Assembly: GCA_963742925.1 (NCBI GenBank)
Contig: CAVUNV010000017.1
Span: forward strand, 32,130-96,129
Length of the DNA: 64,000 nt
Direction of reading: 5' to 3'
Origin: PALSA-612 sp963742925
GTDB taxonomy: Bacteria; Actinomycetota; Thermoleophilia; Gaiellales; Gaiellaceae
In this document: positions 42,952 to 51,111 of the stretch, one piece after another
Layout of the letters: each line of letters starts with the position of its first letter
Numbering within the stretch: the first letter of the stretch is position 1
Position numbers and translations under genes: made by a program
Notes under the pieces: model-generated
Databases searched by the model: none
What the model was told of the DNA's origin: nothing
Seen by the model: the letters and a program-made list of their open reading frames with translations, nothing else

Positions 42952-43009
42952 GGACAGACTTCAGTCTGTCCGCTCGAGACAGCGTAGGGGCAGACCAAAG
43001 GTCTGCCCC
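42952..43009. repeat. two CAGAC-type palindromes
   Basis: GGACAGACT/AGTCTGTCC (42952-42971, 2-nt loop) and GGGGCAGACC/GGTCTGCCCC (42987-43009, AAA loop) lie between rmuC and the small His-rich gene. The first shares its 9-nt arms with the palindrome at 32.6 kb. Confidence 0.7.
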
Positions 43010-43027
43010 AACACGATTACGTGGTGC

Positions 43028-43228
43028 TCAGGCCGACTCTCCGCCGGAACCTGCGTCCGGGGCGCCGCCGGCATCGGGCGCCGCGGGAGCGGCGGGAGCC
43101 GGAGGAGCAGCGGGCTCGGCTGGGGCGGCGGCTGCGTCCTCGTCCCCGTGATCGTGATCGTGGTCGTGATCCGCGGCCGCGTCGTCCGTCTTCTTCTCGC
43201 GGCCGAAGAGCTTGTCGAGGAATCCCAT
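43028..43228 (-). CDS. small His/Asp- and Ala/Pro-rich protein, 66 aa
   Basis: The product starts MGFLDKLFGREKKTDDAAAD and continues with a DHDHDHDH run, then an Ala/Pro-rich tail ending GGESA. The ATG has AAGGAGA upstream. The His-Asp run may bind metal. No family is recognised; the clean ribosome-binding site is the main support. Confidence 0.6.
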   Translation of the reverse strand: MGFLDKLFGREKKTDDAAADHDHDHDHGDEDAAAAPAEPAAPPAPAAPAAPDAGGAPDAGSGGESA

Positions 43229-43319
43229 GGCTCGATCTCCTTGTTTCGACGTGCACGAGTCGTGCGTCCGCCGAGTATCACAGGAAACGAGGCCGGGTGA
43301 AACGACCCCACAAAAAAAT

Positions 43320-43436
43320 GTCAGATCCGACTGGCCCGAAAGCCGACCGGATCTGACAGGGGGGACAATACGACGGCTTCGGGGCGGTCGTCAAGTGGTG
43401 GAGAGGCGGAAAAATCCGCTCGGAGCGGAGTTTTTT
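43320..43436. other. outward-facing terminators bounding a possible small RNA
   Basis: Positions 43320-43359 form an 11-bp hairpin (TGTCAGATCCG / CGGATCTGACA) with a run of seven A at 43313-43319, i.e. a minus-strand terminator. TCCGCT-CGG-AGCGGA at 43415-43429 is followed by GTTTTTT, a plus-strand terminator. No annotated gene would need either one. A non-coding transcript on one strand is possible. Confidence 0.4.
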
Positions 43437-43456
43437 CGGCCGACCGTCGGGATCCC

Positions 43457-43462
43457 TAAGCT
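43457..43462 (+). promoter_or_regulatory. TAAGCT -10 box for leaderless dinG
   Basis: TAAGCT ends 6 nt before the ATG at 43469 and favours it over the GTG at 43466. Confidence 0.5.
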
Positions 43463-43468
43463 CGGGTG

Positions 43469-45352
43469 ATGCGCGACGTCTTCGGGAAGGGCGGTTCGCT
43501 CGCCCGCGTCCTCGACGAGTACGAGGCCCGGGAGGAGCAGGCAGAGCTCGCCGACGCGGTCTCGCGGGCGCTCGCCGAGCGGACGCACCTTCTCGCCGAG
43601 GCCGGAACCGGGACGGGCAAGAGCCTCGCCTATCTCGTGCCGGCGCTCGCATCGGGGCTCCGCGTCGTGGTCGCGACGGCCACGAAGGCCCTCCAGGAGC
43701 AGCTGCTGACGAAGGACGTGCCGCTCGCGGCGGCCGCGCTCGGCCGCGACGTGAACGTGGCCGTGCTGAAAGGACGGCAGAACTACCTCTGCCGCAACCG
43801 GCTGCAGGGGTTCGCGCTGCTCGGCGGAGAGCTGTTCGCGAAGCCCGAGGACGGCCGCGCATTCGATTCGATGCGCCCCTGGCTCGACTCCACCGAGACC
43901 GGCGACCGGGCCGAGCTCGAGGTCGAGCCCTCGCAGGCGCTCTGGGCCGAGCTCGCGGTCGGCTCCGACCGCTGCCTCGGCCGGACCTGTCCGCACGTGG
44001 GCACGTGCTTCTCGGAGGCGGCGCGGGAGCGCGCCTCGCATGCCGATCTCGTGATCGCGAACCACGCTCTCTACTTCGCCGACCTCGGCCTGCGCGAGCG
44101 CCGCGACGGCGTCGGCGTGCTGCCCGAGCACGACGTGGTGGTCTTCGACGAGGCGCACCGGCTCGAGGAGACGGCGGCCACGTGGCTCGGCGGGCGGGTC
44201 TCCGGGGCGGGCCTGCACCGGCTGGCGCGGGACGTCGATCGCGCCTGCCGCGAGGCCGGCGTCCCGGCTCCGGCTCGGGCGCTCGACCGGGTCGAGCGGG
44301 CCGCCGCCGAACTGCTCGACGCCGTCTGCCCGGCGAGCGGCCGCCAGCGCCTGCGCCGGCCGCCCGTCGCGATCTGTCGAACGCTCGCAGAGCGGCTTGC
44401 GGAGCTGGCCGCGGCGCTGGCGGGCGAGAACGACGAGCTCGACGCGCTCGCGGCCCGGACGCTCGGCGCAGCGGCGGACGTCGAGGCCTGCCTCGACCCC
44501 GGCGAGCTCGAGCGGGTCGTCTGGGCCGAGCCGGACGCGATGGCGTGGGCACCGATCGACGTCTCGCGGCCGCTACGCGAGCGCCTGTGGGAGGAGGGGC
44601 CTACGGCCGTGCTCGTCTCGGCGACGCTCGGGACGGGGGACGACTTCGCCTTCGTCCGCGACCGGCTGGGTCTCCGCGACGTGACGGAGCTTCGCGTCGG
44701 CTCGCCGTTCCGGTTCGACGAGCAGGCGCTGCTCTACCTGCCGGACGGCATGCTCGATCCCCGGGCGGACGGGGCGCTCGAACGCGTCGCCGAGGAGGCG
44801 GCGGCGCTCTGCGCGCTGTCGTCGGGGCGGGCGCTCGTCCTGACGAGCTCCTACCGCGCCCTCGATGCGATCGCCGCCCGCCTGCGAGGACGGCTTCCCT
44901 ACGAGGTGCTCGTCCAGGGTGACGCCCCGCGTGAGCGGCTGCTCGAGCGCTTCAGCCGGGACGTCGGCTCGGTGCTCGTCGCCACCGCGACCTTCTGGCA
45001 GGGCGTGGACGTCCCGGGCGAGGCGCTCTCGCTGCTCGTGATCGACAAGCTCCCCTTCCCCGCGCCCGGCGACCCGCTGGTCGAAGCGCGGTGCGAGCGG
45101 ATCGGAGCCGAGGGCGGGGACTGGTTCGAGGACTATTCGCTGCCGGCCGCGGTGCTCCAGCTGCGGCAGGGGTTCGGCCGGCTGATCCGAACGCACCGTG
45201 ACCGCGGGGTGGTCGCGATCCTCGATCCGCGGGTGCGGACCCGACCCTACGGGCGGGTCTTTCTCGAAGCGTTGCCGGAGTGCCGCGTGGTCTCGGAGCG
45301 GCAGGCGGTTGCAGGGTTCCTCTCCGGGGAGATGCCCGTGGCAGCCTGCTAA
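43469..45352 (+). CDS. dinG: DinG/YoaA-type Fe-S DNA helicase
   Basis: The 627-residue protein is an XPD-like 5'-3' helicase: LAEAGTGTGKSLAYLVPALA (motif I), the iron-sulfur cysteines in NYLCRN and CLGRTCPHVGTC, VVFDEAHRLEE (DEAH), SATLGTGDDFAF, and the late motif LQLRQGFGRLIRTHRDRGVV. It is expected to unwind damaged or R-loop DNA. A TAAGCT box precedes the ATG. Confidence 0.94.
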   Translation: MRDVFGKGGSLARVLDEYEAREEQAELADAVSRALAERTHLLAEAGTGTGKSLAYLVPALASGLRVVVATATKALQEQLLTKDVPLAAAALGRDVNVAVLKGRQNYLCRNRLQGFALLGGELFAKPEDGRAFDSMRPWLDSTETGDRAELEVEPSQALWAELAVGSDRCLGRTCPHVGTCFSEAARERASHADLVIANHALYFADLGLRERRDGVGVLPEHDVVVFDEAHRLEETAATWLGGRVSGAGLHRLARDVDRACREAGVPAPARALDRVERAAAELLDAVCPASGRQRLRRPPVAICRTLAERLAELAAALAGENDELDALAARTLGAAADVEACLDPGELERVVWAEPDAMAWAPIDVSRPLRERLWEEGPTAVLVSATLGTGDDFAFVRDRLGLRDVTELRVGSPFRFDEQALLYLPDGMLDPRADGALERVAEEAAALCALSSGRALVLTSSYRALDAIAARLRGRLPYEVLVQGDAPRERLLERFSRDVGSVLVATATFWQGVDVPGEALSLLVIDKLPFPAPGDPLVEARCERIGAEGGDWFEDYSLPAAVLQLRQGFGRLIRTHRDRGVVAILDPRVRTRPYGRVFLEALPECRVVSERQAVAGFLSGEMPVAAC

Positions 45353-45355
45353 CGT
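45350..45355 (+). promoter_or_regulatory. TAACGT -10 box for the next gene
   Basis: TAACGT overlaps the dinG stop and ends 8 nt before the GTG at 45364. Confidence 0.45.
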
Positions 45356-45363
45356 GGGCGCCC

Positions 45364-46134
45364 GTGGCCAAGAAAGCCCGCACGCCCAAGCCGCCGCGGC
45401 CCGCTTCCGGTGAGCGCCGCGTCCAGGCCCCTCAGCGGCGGACGGGGTCGACGAAGAAGCCCACGGGGGCGGCGCGGTCCGGCGGGATGCGCCTCGTCTG
45501 GGTGATCGCGGCCGTCGTCGTCGGGCTCGCGATCGTCGGGGGCGCACTCGGCTTCACGCTCACCCGCGGCTCGGGAAAGTCCAAGCCGACCGCGCTGGCG
45601 CTGCCGGGGCCGGTCAGCTGGAAGGACCTGCCGGGGCTCCAGACCGGCAAGCCTCCGTGGCCGAACAACTCGGCGACGCTCAGCACCAGGCTCCCGGCGC
45701 TCGGCCTCAACGCTCTGTCTCAGGAGCAGCTCGCCTACCACATTCACTCCCACCTCGACGTGTTCGTGAACGGCCAGAAGGTGAACGTGCCGGTCTCGAT
45801 CGGGATCCACATCGACCCGCAGACGACATCGAGCTCGTTCATCACCGAGCTCCACACCCACCATTCGGACGGGATCATCCACGTCGAGTCCGCGCAGCAC
45901 CTCAACTACCAGCTGAAGCAGTTCTTCGGCGAGTGGGGCGTGCGCCTGACCTCGAATTGCCTCGGAAGCTTCAAGGGGAGCTGCGACAACCTGCAGTACT
46001 GGGTCGACGGCGTCAAGCTGGCCGGCGACCCGGGCAACGTGATCCTGAAGGAGCACCAGGAGATCGTCGTCTCCGTCGGCACGCCGCCCGCGAAGATCCC
46101 GAAGAGCTTCGACTTCGGCGCACACGGCGTCTAG
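45364..46134 (+). CDS. membrane-anchored protein with a His-rich extracytoplasmic domain
   Basis: From the GTG at 45364 the 256-residue protein has a Lys/Arg/Pro-rich cytoplasmic head, one span (LVWVIAAVVVGLAIVGGALG) and an outer domain with YHIHSHLDVFVNGQKVNVPV, LHTHHSDGIIHVESAQHLNY and two cysteines (NCLGSFKGSC) that could form a disulfide. The His clusters suggest metal binding. Related proteins occur in actinobacteria, but no function is known to me. Confidence 0.75.
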   Translation: MAKKARTPKPPRPASGERRVQAPQRRTGSTKKPTGAARSGGMRLVWVIAAVVVGLAIVGGALGFTLTRGSGKSKPTALALPGPVSWKDLPGLQTGKPPWPNNSATLSTRLPALGLNALSQEQLAYHIHSHLDVFVNGQKVNVPVSIGIHIDPQTTSSSFITELHTHHSDGIIHVESAQHLNYQLKQFFGEWGVRLTSNCLGSFKGSCDNLQYWVDGVKLAGDPGNVILKEHQEIVVSVGTPPAKIPKSFDFGAHGV

Positions 46135-46144
46135 TCGCGCGGGC

Positions 46145-46150
46145 TAGCAT
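46145..46150 (+). promoter_or_regulatory. TAGCAT -10 box of tRNA-Leu
   Basis: TAGCAT ends 9 nt before the mature tRNA 5' end, an independent example of the TANNNT box at the same distance from an RNA start. Confidence 0.5.
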
Positions 46151-46159
46151 CGGTCTCGC

Positions 46160-46247
46160 GCCGGGGTGGCGAAATCGGTCAAACGCGCCTGACTTAAAAT
46201 CAGGTGTCCCCATTGGGGGCATGAGGGTTCGACTCCCTCCCCCGGCA
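46160..46247 (+). tRNA. tRNA-Leu (UAA anticodon)
   Basis: The 88-nt gene has acceptor arms GCCGGGG / CCCCGGC with discriminator A, anticodon stem CTGA/TCAG with loop CTTAAAA (anticodon TAA), a long variable arm (GTCCCCATTGGGGGC) typical of class II leucine tRNA, and a T arm GAGGG-TTCGACT-CCCTC. CCA is not encoded. Confidence 0.96.
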
Positions 46248-46412
46248 CTGGTAATCCCTGCAAATGAAGCCGAGCGACTAGAAGAGAGCTGAGAGCGACC
46301 GCAAATCAGGCACTTCTAGTTGCAGCAATCTGAGACAAGTCGCACCGATGCCAGCCCGTACTCGCGCCGTACTCCTCTGACAGCCGTCTTTCAGCGTCGC
46401 GCTTCACGCCCG
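46248..46412. other. spacer after tRNA-Leu, nothing recognised
   Basis: 165 nt without a convincing frame, integrase remnant or copy of the tRNA 3' end. It separates the housekeeping part from the accessory catabolic genes. Confidence 0.5.
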
Positions 46413-47507
46413 TCAGAGCAGCTGTTCCACGCGTTCTGCGAACCGGTCGATCTCGTCCTTGCCGACCAGAGCCCCGAGCTCGAGCTCGTATCGCCGGCTC
46501 TCGCCGGGCGCGAGCTCGATCAGCTCACCACGGGCACGCGCGTCGAGGCGTCCGGCAGTCCGGTTCGTGCAGGGCTCGATCCCGACGACGTATGTGCCCT
46601 CCCCGAGCATGCGCCAGACGAAGTGGTGCGGAAGCTGGTCTCGCCGGAACACCTCGTAGGCGCCGAGGCCGAGATCACGGTTGACGACGGCGACCGGCAC
46701 GCAGCCGTCCGGCTCCGCTGCGACCTCGTGCTCGAAGACCTGCTCCACGTACCCGTGCTCGGGCGCGTGCATCGTCCGGTACCCCTCCACGGAATGGTCG
46801 CCCCGAGGCTCGACCGCGATCGCGGGCACGAGAAGCTCCGAGCCCTCGTCGACCACCGGCCAGCCGACGTTGACGTGGTAGAGGAGCATGTGCGGCGTTA
46901 CGTCGTGGCCGACGTTCACGACCTCGTCGCGCACCATGAGCCGGGACTCGCCCACACGCGCCTCGACACGGCGACGCAAGACGAGTTGCTCGCCGAAGAC
47001 GGACGCCTGGAGCACCTCTCCCTCCGCGAAGAGAACGCAGTCGTCCCCGTCCCAGTGCTCGCCGTATGCAGCAAGGCGCCCGGGCCTGTTCGAGACCCGA
47101 CCGTGAAGACCGTACGACTCGGTCGCCTTCGGGGGGTAGTGGTACTGCTCGGCCGTGTCCTCAGCCGTGAAGAGCGCGTGATCGAGACCGCAGGTCGTGA
47201 GTAACCCGCCGCCGAATGTCCTGAAGAATCCGAGGCCCTCGGGCTCGTAATACCAGGGCCCGGCGAAGCCGACCGCCGACGTCCAGGCCAGAGGCCGTCC
47301 GGCATGCTCGCATCGGCCGATGTCGAACGCCCGGTCGACGACGACGTCGAACGCGAAGCCCGTACCCGTCGTGAACTCGAGGACGCGCACACCGCGCTCG
47401 ACCCCGTCGGCGAGCGTCACCAGACGCACGCCGGCCGCCTGCGCGAGGCGACCCGTCCGGCGGGAGAGATCCGCCCGCGAGTACCGCCTTCCGTAGAGCT
47501 CAGGCAT
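46413..47507 (-). CDS. DUF4432 family aldose-1-epimerase-like protein
   Basis: The 364-residue protein has the galactose-mutarotase-like fold of DUF4432: FAFDVVVDRAFDIGRCEHAG, GFFRTFGGGLLTTCGLDHAL, SYGLHGRVSNRPGRLAAY and MLLYHVNVGWPVVDEGSEL. It probably binds a sugar or sugar acid. It is the last gene of the minus-strand catabolic series; its ATG overlaps the SDR stop by 8 nt. Confidence 0.85.
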   Translation of the reverse strand: MPELYGRRYSRADLSRRTGRLAQAAGVRLVTLADGVERGVRVLEFTTGTGFAFDVVVDRAFDIGRCEHAGRPLAWTSAVGFAGPWYYEPEGLGFFRTFGGGLLTTCGLDHALFTAEDTAEQYHYPPKATESYGLHGRVSNRPGRLAAYGEHWDGDDCVLFAEGEVLQASVFGEQLVLRRRVEARVGESRLMVRDEVVNVGHDVTPHMLLYHVNVGWPVVDEGSELLVPAIAVEPRGDHSVEGYRTMHAPEHGYVEQVFEHEVAAEPDGCVPVAVVNRDLGLGAYEVFRRDQLPHHFVWRMLGEGTYVVGIEPCTNRTAGRLDARARGELIELAPGESRRYELELGALVGKDEIDRFAERVEQLL

Positions 47508-48301
47508 CGTCGTGCGGATGGCCCGGCAGCCGCCAGGCCGGATGCGCCGCCCCGTACATGGAGTAGCCGCCGTCCACGACGAGCGTCTGTCCCGTTATGA
47601 AGCCCGCCTCCGGGCTGCAGAGGAGCACGACGGCACCGGCAACATCCTCCGGCTCGGCAAGCCGGCCGGCCGGTGTGCGGTCGACGATCTCGCTCTCGAC
47701 GAGCACGCCGTCGGCGATTGCCTGTGCGACCATCGGCGTACGAACCGGGCCAGGGATGACCGCGTTCACGCGTACGCCGCGTCCGGCCCACTCGACGCCG
47801 AGAACGCGTGTCAGGCCGACGATGCCCGCTTTGCTGGCGGCGTACGGCGCCCGGCCGGGCATTGCCAGCTCCGGCCCGATGATCGACGCGACGTTGACGA
47901 TCGAACCTCGCCCGGCGGCCAGCATGCGTGCCCCGAAGGCGCGGCAGCAGCGGTACACCCCGGTCAGGTTCACGTCGAGAACGTACTCCCAGTCGTCGTC
48001 GGTGAACGACTCCGCCGGCCGAATCCGGTTGACGCCGGCGCTGTTGACGAGCACCGTGGGCTCGCCGAGGAGGCGGGCGACCTCCTGCGGCGGCGGCGTC
48101 GACGGACTCCGTCGAGCGTACGTCGAGGGCCACGCCTGCGTGGTCGCTGCCGAGTGCCGCGGCTACCCCGGCCGCGACCGCCTGGTCATGGTGAGTGACG
48201 GCGACGCGTGCGCCGGCAGCGGCAAGCGCGGCGGCGATCGCGGCTCCGATGCCGTGGCGGGCCCCGGTGACGACCGCGACCTCGCCTGTGAGAGAGGGCA
48301 T
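47500..48301 (-). CDS. short-chain dehydrogenase/reductase (frameshifted in this sequence)
   Basis: The N-terminal part reads MPSLTGEVAVVTGARHGIGA (NAD(P) motif) to DVRSTESVDAAA; one extra base in the GCC-GCC-GCC-GCA run near 48090-48098 moves the rest to the next frame: VLVNSAGVNRIRPAESFTDD, the active site YAASKAG, and FITGQTLVVDGGYSMYG. Corrected length 266. It likely oxidises a hydroxyl of a sugar or polyol. It lies between another SDR and the DUF4432 gene. Confidence 0.85.
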
Positions 48302-48316
48302 CGCCGGCTCCGACCC

Positions 48317-49081
48317 TTAGTGCATCGTCCAGCCGCCGTCGATGACGACGGTCTGGCCGGTGACGAACGAGGAAGCGTCGCTCGAGAGGAATACGACGAG
48401 GTTGCCGATGTCGGCAGGCGTCCCGCGGCGCTTGATGCTCTGCTGGTCGAGCACCCATTGGTTGTACTCGTCCGGATTCGGATGGATCTTCTCCGCATCG
48501 GTCGGGAAGGCGCCGGGCGCGATCGCGTTGACCGTGATCCCATCGGGCCCGACCTCGCTCGCCAGCGAACGCGTGAAGCCGACGATCGCCCCCTTCGAGG
48601 AGACGTAGTCGAGGAGCATGGCGAACCCGATCAGGAAGGTGATCGACGAGATGTTCACGATATGCCCACGGCCACGCTCCTTCATGGATGGATAGCAGGC
48701 ACGCGCGCAGAGGAAGCAGCCCTTCAGGTTGACGGCGAGAACACGATCCCACTCCTCCTCGGTGATCTCGGTCCAGGCCCGTCGCGGGTAGATGGCCGCG
48801 TTGTTGACCAGAATGTCGACGCCTCCGAGCTCCGCCGTGACGCTGCCCACGGCGGCGTCGACGGAACCCCGATCGGCGACGTCCACCGGGACGGCGAGCG
48901 ACCGACCACCGCTCTCCGCGACCAGGGCTGCGATCCGCTGCGCTCGCTCGGGGTCGATGTCGGCGCAGGCGACGGTGGCGCCGGCAGCGGCGAGCGAGGT
49001 GCAGATGCCCTCGCCGAGGCCCCCGCCGGCGCCCGTCACGAAGGCGACGCGTCCCTCGAGGGAGAAGGGGTCGAAGCTCAG
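48317..49081 (-). CDS. short-chain dehydrogenase/reductase with a CTG start
   Basis: This SDR has VAFVTGAGGGLGEGICTSLA, NNAAIYPRRAWTEITEEEWD, the catalytic YVSSKGA and FVTGQTVVIDGGWTMH. The first standard start (GTG 49039) would cut off the first Rossmann strand; an in-frame CTG at 49081 overlaps the upstream TGA (CTGA) and restores SFDPFSLEGRVAFVTGAGGG. I therefore use CTG, giving 254 residues. It is likely a sugar/polyol dehydrogenase of the same pathway. Confidence 0.85.
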   Translation of the reverse strand: MSFDPFSLEGRVAFVTGAGGGLGEGICTSLAAAGATVACADIDPERAQRIAALVAESGGRSLAVPVDVADRGSVDAAVGSVTAELGGVDILVNNAAIYPRRAWTEITEEEWDRVLAVNLKGCFLCARACYPSMKERGRGHIVNISSITFLIGFAMLLDYVSSKGAIVGFTRSLASEVGPDGITVNAIAPGAFPTDAEKIHPNPDEYNQWVLDQQSIKRRGTPADIGNLVVFLSSDASSFVTGQTVVIDGGWTMH

Positions 49082-50166
49082 AGGCCGACCACCTCTGCGA
49101 GGATTTCGTTCGGCTCGACGGCCTTGCCCTCCTCGGCCGCGCGATATGCGGCCTCGCAGAGCGCCATCGTGCCCAGGGTGACCGTGCCGGAGATCTCCGG
49201 CTCCGTGTCATCCTGGATGGCCCGCATCAGCTGCCCCATCGTCCCCTTGAAGGCTTGCGGGAACCACCGTTCCTCCCAGGAGGGGGCCTCCCAGACGCCG
49301 TCCATGGCACGCGTCGTCCAGGTGATCGTCGAAGGACTGCCGTCCGGATAGTCGGGCCAGCCGATCGTCCCCTTTGCAATCCCCTCCGTTCCCTCGACAC
49401 GCCACTCGATGCGGTGGTCGGCCCACGTGAAGCAGTTGTCGATCGCGACCGCACGGAAGTCGTTGGCCCACTCGAGGATGTAGAAGGCCATACCGTCGCC
49501 ATGTGGGAAGTCGTGGCTCGGATCCGGCCGCACCGAGCAGAGGATCCGATCGGGATCGCCGAACAGGAAGCGGAACACGTCGAGATGGTGGATCGACATG
49601 TTCAGCAGCGCGATTCGCCCGTACGGCTTGATGAACTCCTGCCAGTGGGGCCTGGCGTTCATCACGATCTCCGCCACGACAGGCTCGCCCAGCTCGCCAC
49701 GGTCGAGAAGCGTCTTCAAGGCCCGCATCGACTGGTCGTAGCGCATGTTGTGGTTGACGGCGAGCTTCTTATCCGCGGCCGCGGCCGCCTTCACCATCTC
49801 CGCCGCCTCGGACAGGGTGAATGCCGCCGGCTTCTGCACGAGAATGCCTCGGACGTGCGGGCGCTTGACCGCCTCCCGCACGATCTCGAGCTGCTGGTCG
49901 GGCGGGAAGGCGATGTCGACGATCTCGACTCGCTCGTCGTCCAGCAACTCCTGCCACGTGTCATACACGGTCTCGACGCCGTTCTGCTCCGCGGCCGCCT
50001 GCGCGTTGGCGGGCGTTCGCGAGGCGAGCGCGACGACGTTGAATCCTGCCTCGTTGTAGGCCGGCAGGTGGATGTCCCTCATGATGAAGCCGGCACCGAT
50101 GCAGCCGATCCCGTAGTCCGTCTTCCCGGGAAGGTTCGGTCCGGTGTTCAGGTCGAAGTCCGCCAT
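49078..50166 (-). CDS. Gfo/Idh/MocA family NAD(P)-dependent oxidoreductase
   Basis: The 362-residue protein has the Rossmann motif YGIGCIGAGFIMRDIHLPAY, then VRGILVQKPAAFTLSEAAEM (a QKP variant of the usual EKP) and NMSIHHLDVFRFLFGDPDRI. Members oxidise inositols, sugars and sugar acids. The ATG at 50166 follows GGAGGGAAGTG. It is 14 nt behind the TIM-barrel gene and overlaps the SDR downstream. Confidence 0.92.
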   Translation of the reverse strand: MADFDLNTGPNLPGKTDYGIGCIGAGFIMRDIHLPAYNEAGFNVVALASRTPANAQAAAEQNGVETVYDTWQELLDDERVEIVDIAFPPDQQLEIVREAVKRPHVRGILVQKPAAFTLSEAAEMVKAAAAADKKLAVNHNMRYDQSMRALKTLLDRGELGEPVVAEIVMNARPHWQEFIKPYGRIALLNMSIHHLDVFRFLFGDPDRILCSVRPDPSHDFPHGDGMAFYILEWANDFRAVAIDNCFTWADHRIEWRVEGTEGIAKGTIGWPDYPDGSPSTITWTTRAMDGVWEAPSWEERWFPQAFKGTMGQLMRAIQDDTEPEISGTVTLGTMALCEAAYRAAEEGKAVEPNEILAEVVGL

Positions 50167-50180
50167 CACTTCCCTCCTGG

Positions 50181-51002
50181 CTAGGCGCGTACGCCGATCT
50201 CGCGCATGATCTGCGCCGTTCCGTCGTAGGCCTGCTGCGCCCACTCGACGATCTTGTCGGGATCGGGCGAGTACTCGAGCTCGATCGAGACGGTGCCGTC
50301 GTATCCGGTGTCGCGAATCGCCGCCAGGTACTCCTTGATCGGCGTCACACCCATCCCGGCGGGGAGGTCGCCGTGCACCTTGCCGTCGCAGTCCGAGAGG
50401 TGGATATGGCCGATCAGGCCGGTCAGCTCCTTGACCTCGTCGATCGAGGCATGGGAAAGGTGCAGGTGTGAGATGTCGGCGTTCGCGCGAACGGCGGGAT
50501 GGTCGATCTCCTTGACGAAGCGCACCAGTTCGTGCACGTCCGTGAGCAACGCCTGTTCGAACGGCTCCAGCTCGAGCACGACCTCGAGGCCCTTCGAATG
50601 GGCGTATTCGCCGGCCTTCTTGACCAGGTCCTTCGCCATGTCCCAGATCGCCTGCTTCGGAAAGACCTCGCAGTCCCAGTAGTACTCGCCGACGACGAGC
50701 AGGACGTTGCGCGCGCCGAAGAAGGCGCCCTGATCGACGTACGCCTTGATGCGATCGAGCGTGAAGCGCTGTACCGACGGGTTGAAGTCGACGATCCCGA
50801 AGGCAACGCACACGACCGAGCGGATCGGCAGACCCACTTCTGCGGCCGCCTGCTTGATCTCCTCGCGCTCCGCGTCCGTCAGATCGAGCGGGTCCTCGAA
50901 GATGTCATAGGTATCGAACCCGATCTGCTTGGCTGTGCTGATGCCGTCGAGCCTGCCGACCTTCGTGCCCAGCCAGGTCGAGCTGATCATTCCAAGTTCC
51001 AT
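50181..51002 (-). CDS. xylose-isomerase-like TIM-barrel protein (IolE/IolH type)
   Basis: The 273-residue protein has metal-binding positions in GLEVVLELEPFEQ, VRANADISHLHLSHAS, GHIHLSDCDGK and TVSIELEYSPD, the pattern of sugar-phosphate isomerase/epimerase barrels. It probably isomerises or dehydrates a keto-sugar or keto-inositol. The ATG at 51002 follows TGAGGAGGCAGCA. A hairpin separates it from the corrinoid genes upstream. Confidence 0.88.
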   Translation of the reverse strand: MELGMISSTWLGTKVGRLDGISTAKQIGFDTYDIFEDPLDLTDAEREEIKQAAAEVGLPIRSVVCVAFGIVDFNPSVQRFTLDRIKAYVDQGAFFGARNVLLVVGEYYWDCEVFPKQAIWDMAKDLVKKAGEYAHSKGLEVVLELEPFEQALLTDVHELVRFVKEIDHPAVRANADISHLHLSHASIDEVKELTGLIGHIHLSDCDGKVHGDLPAGMGVTPIKEYLAAIRDTGYDGTVSIELEYSPDPDKIVEWAQQAYDGTAQIMREIGVRA

Positions 51003-51035
51003 TGCTGCCTCCTCACCGAATGTACGCCGTCTTCT

Positions 51036-51055
51036 GGCTCGCCTCGGGGCGAGCC
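51036..51055 (-). terminator. hairpin between corrinoid genes and sugar genes
   Basis: A perfect 8-bp stem GGCTCGCC / GGCGAGCC with a TCGG loop lies in the 109-nt gap. No T-run; it may attenuate read-through or stabilise the upstream mRNA. Confidence 0.45.
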
Positions 51056-51111
51056 GTCACTGCCAGCCTTCCAAGAGGAACATCATCTCTCAACCGGGAA
51101 TTCGCTGATCC

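Noticed and set aside
46160..46412. Attachment site of an integrated element at tRNA-Leu
   Set aside because: No second copy of the tRNA 3' end and no integrase gene were found in the window.
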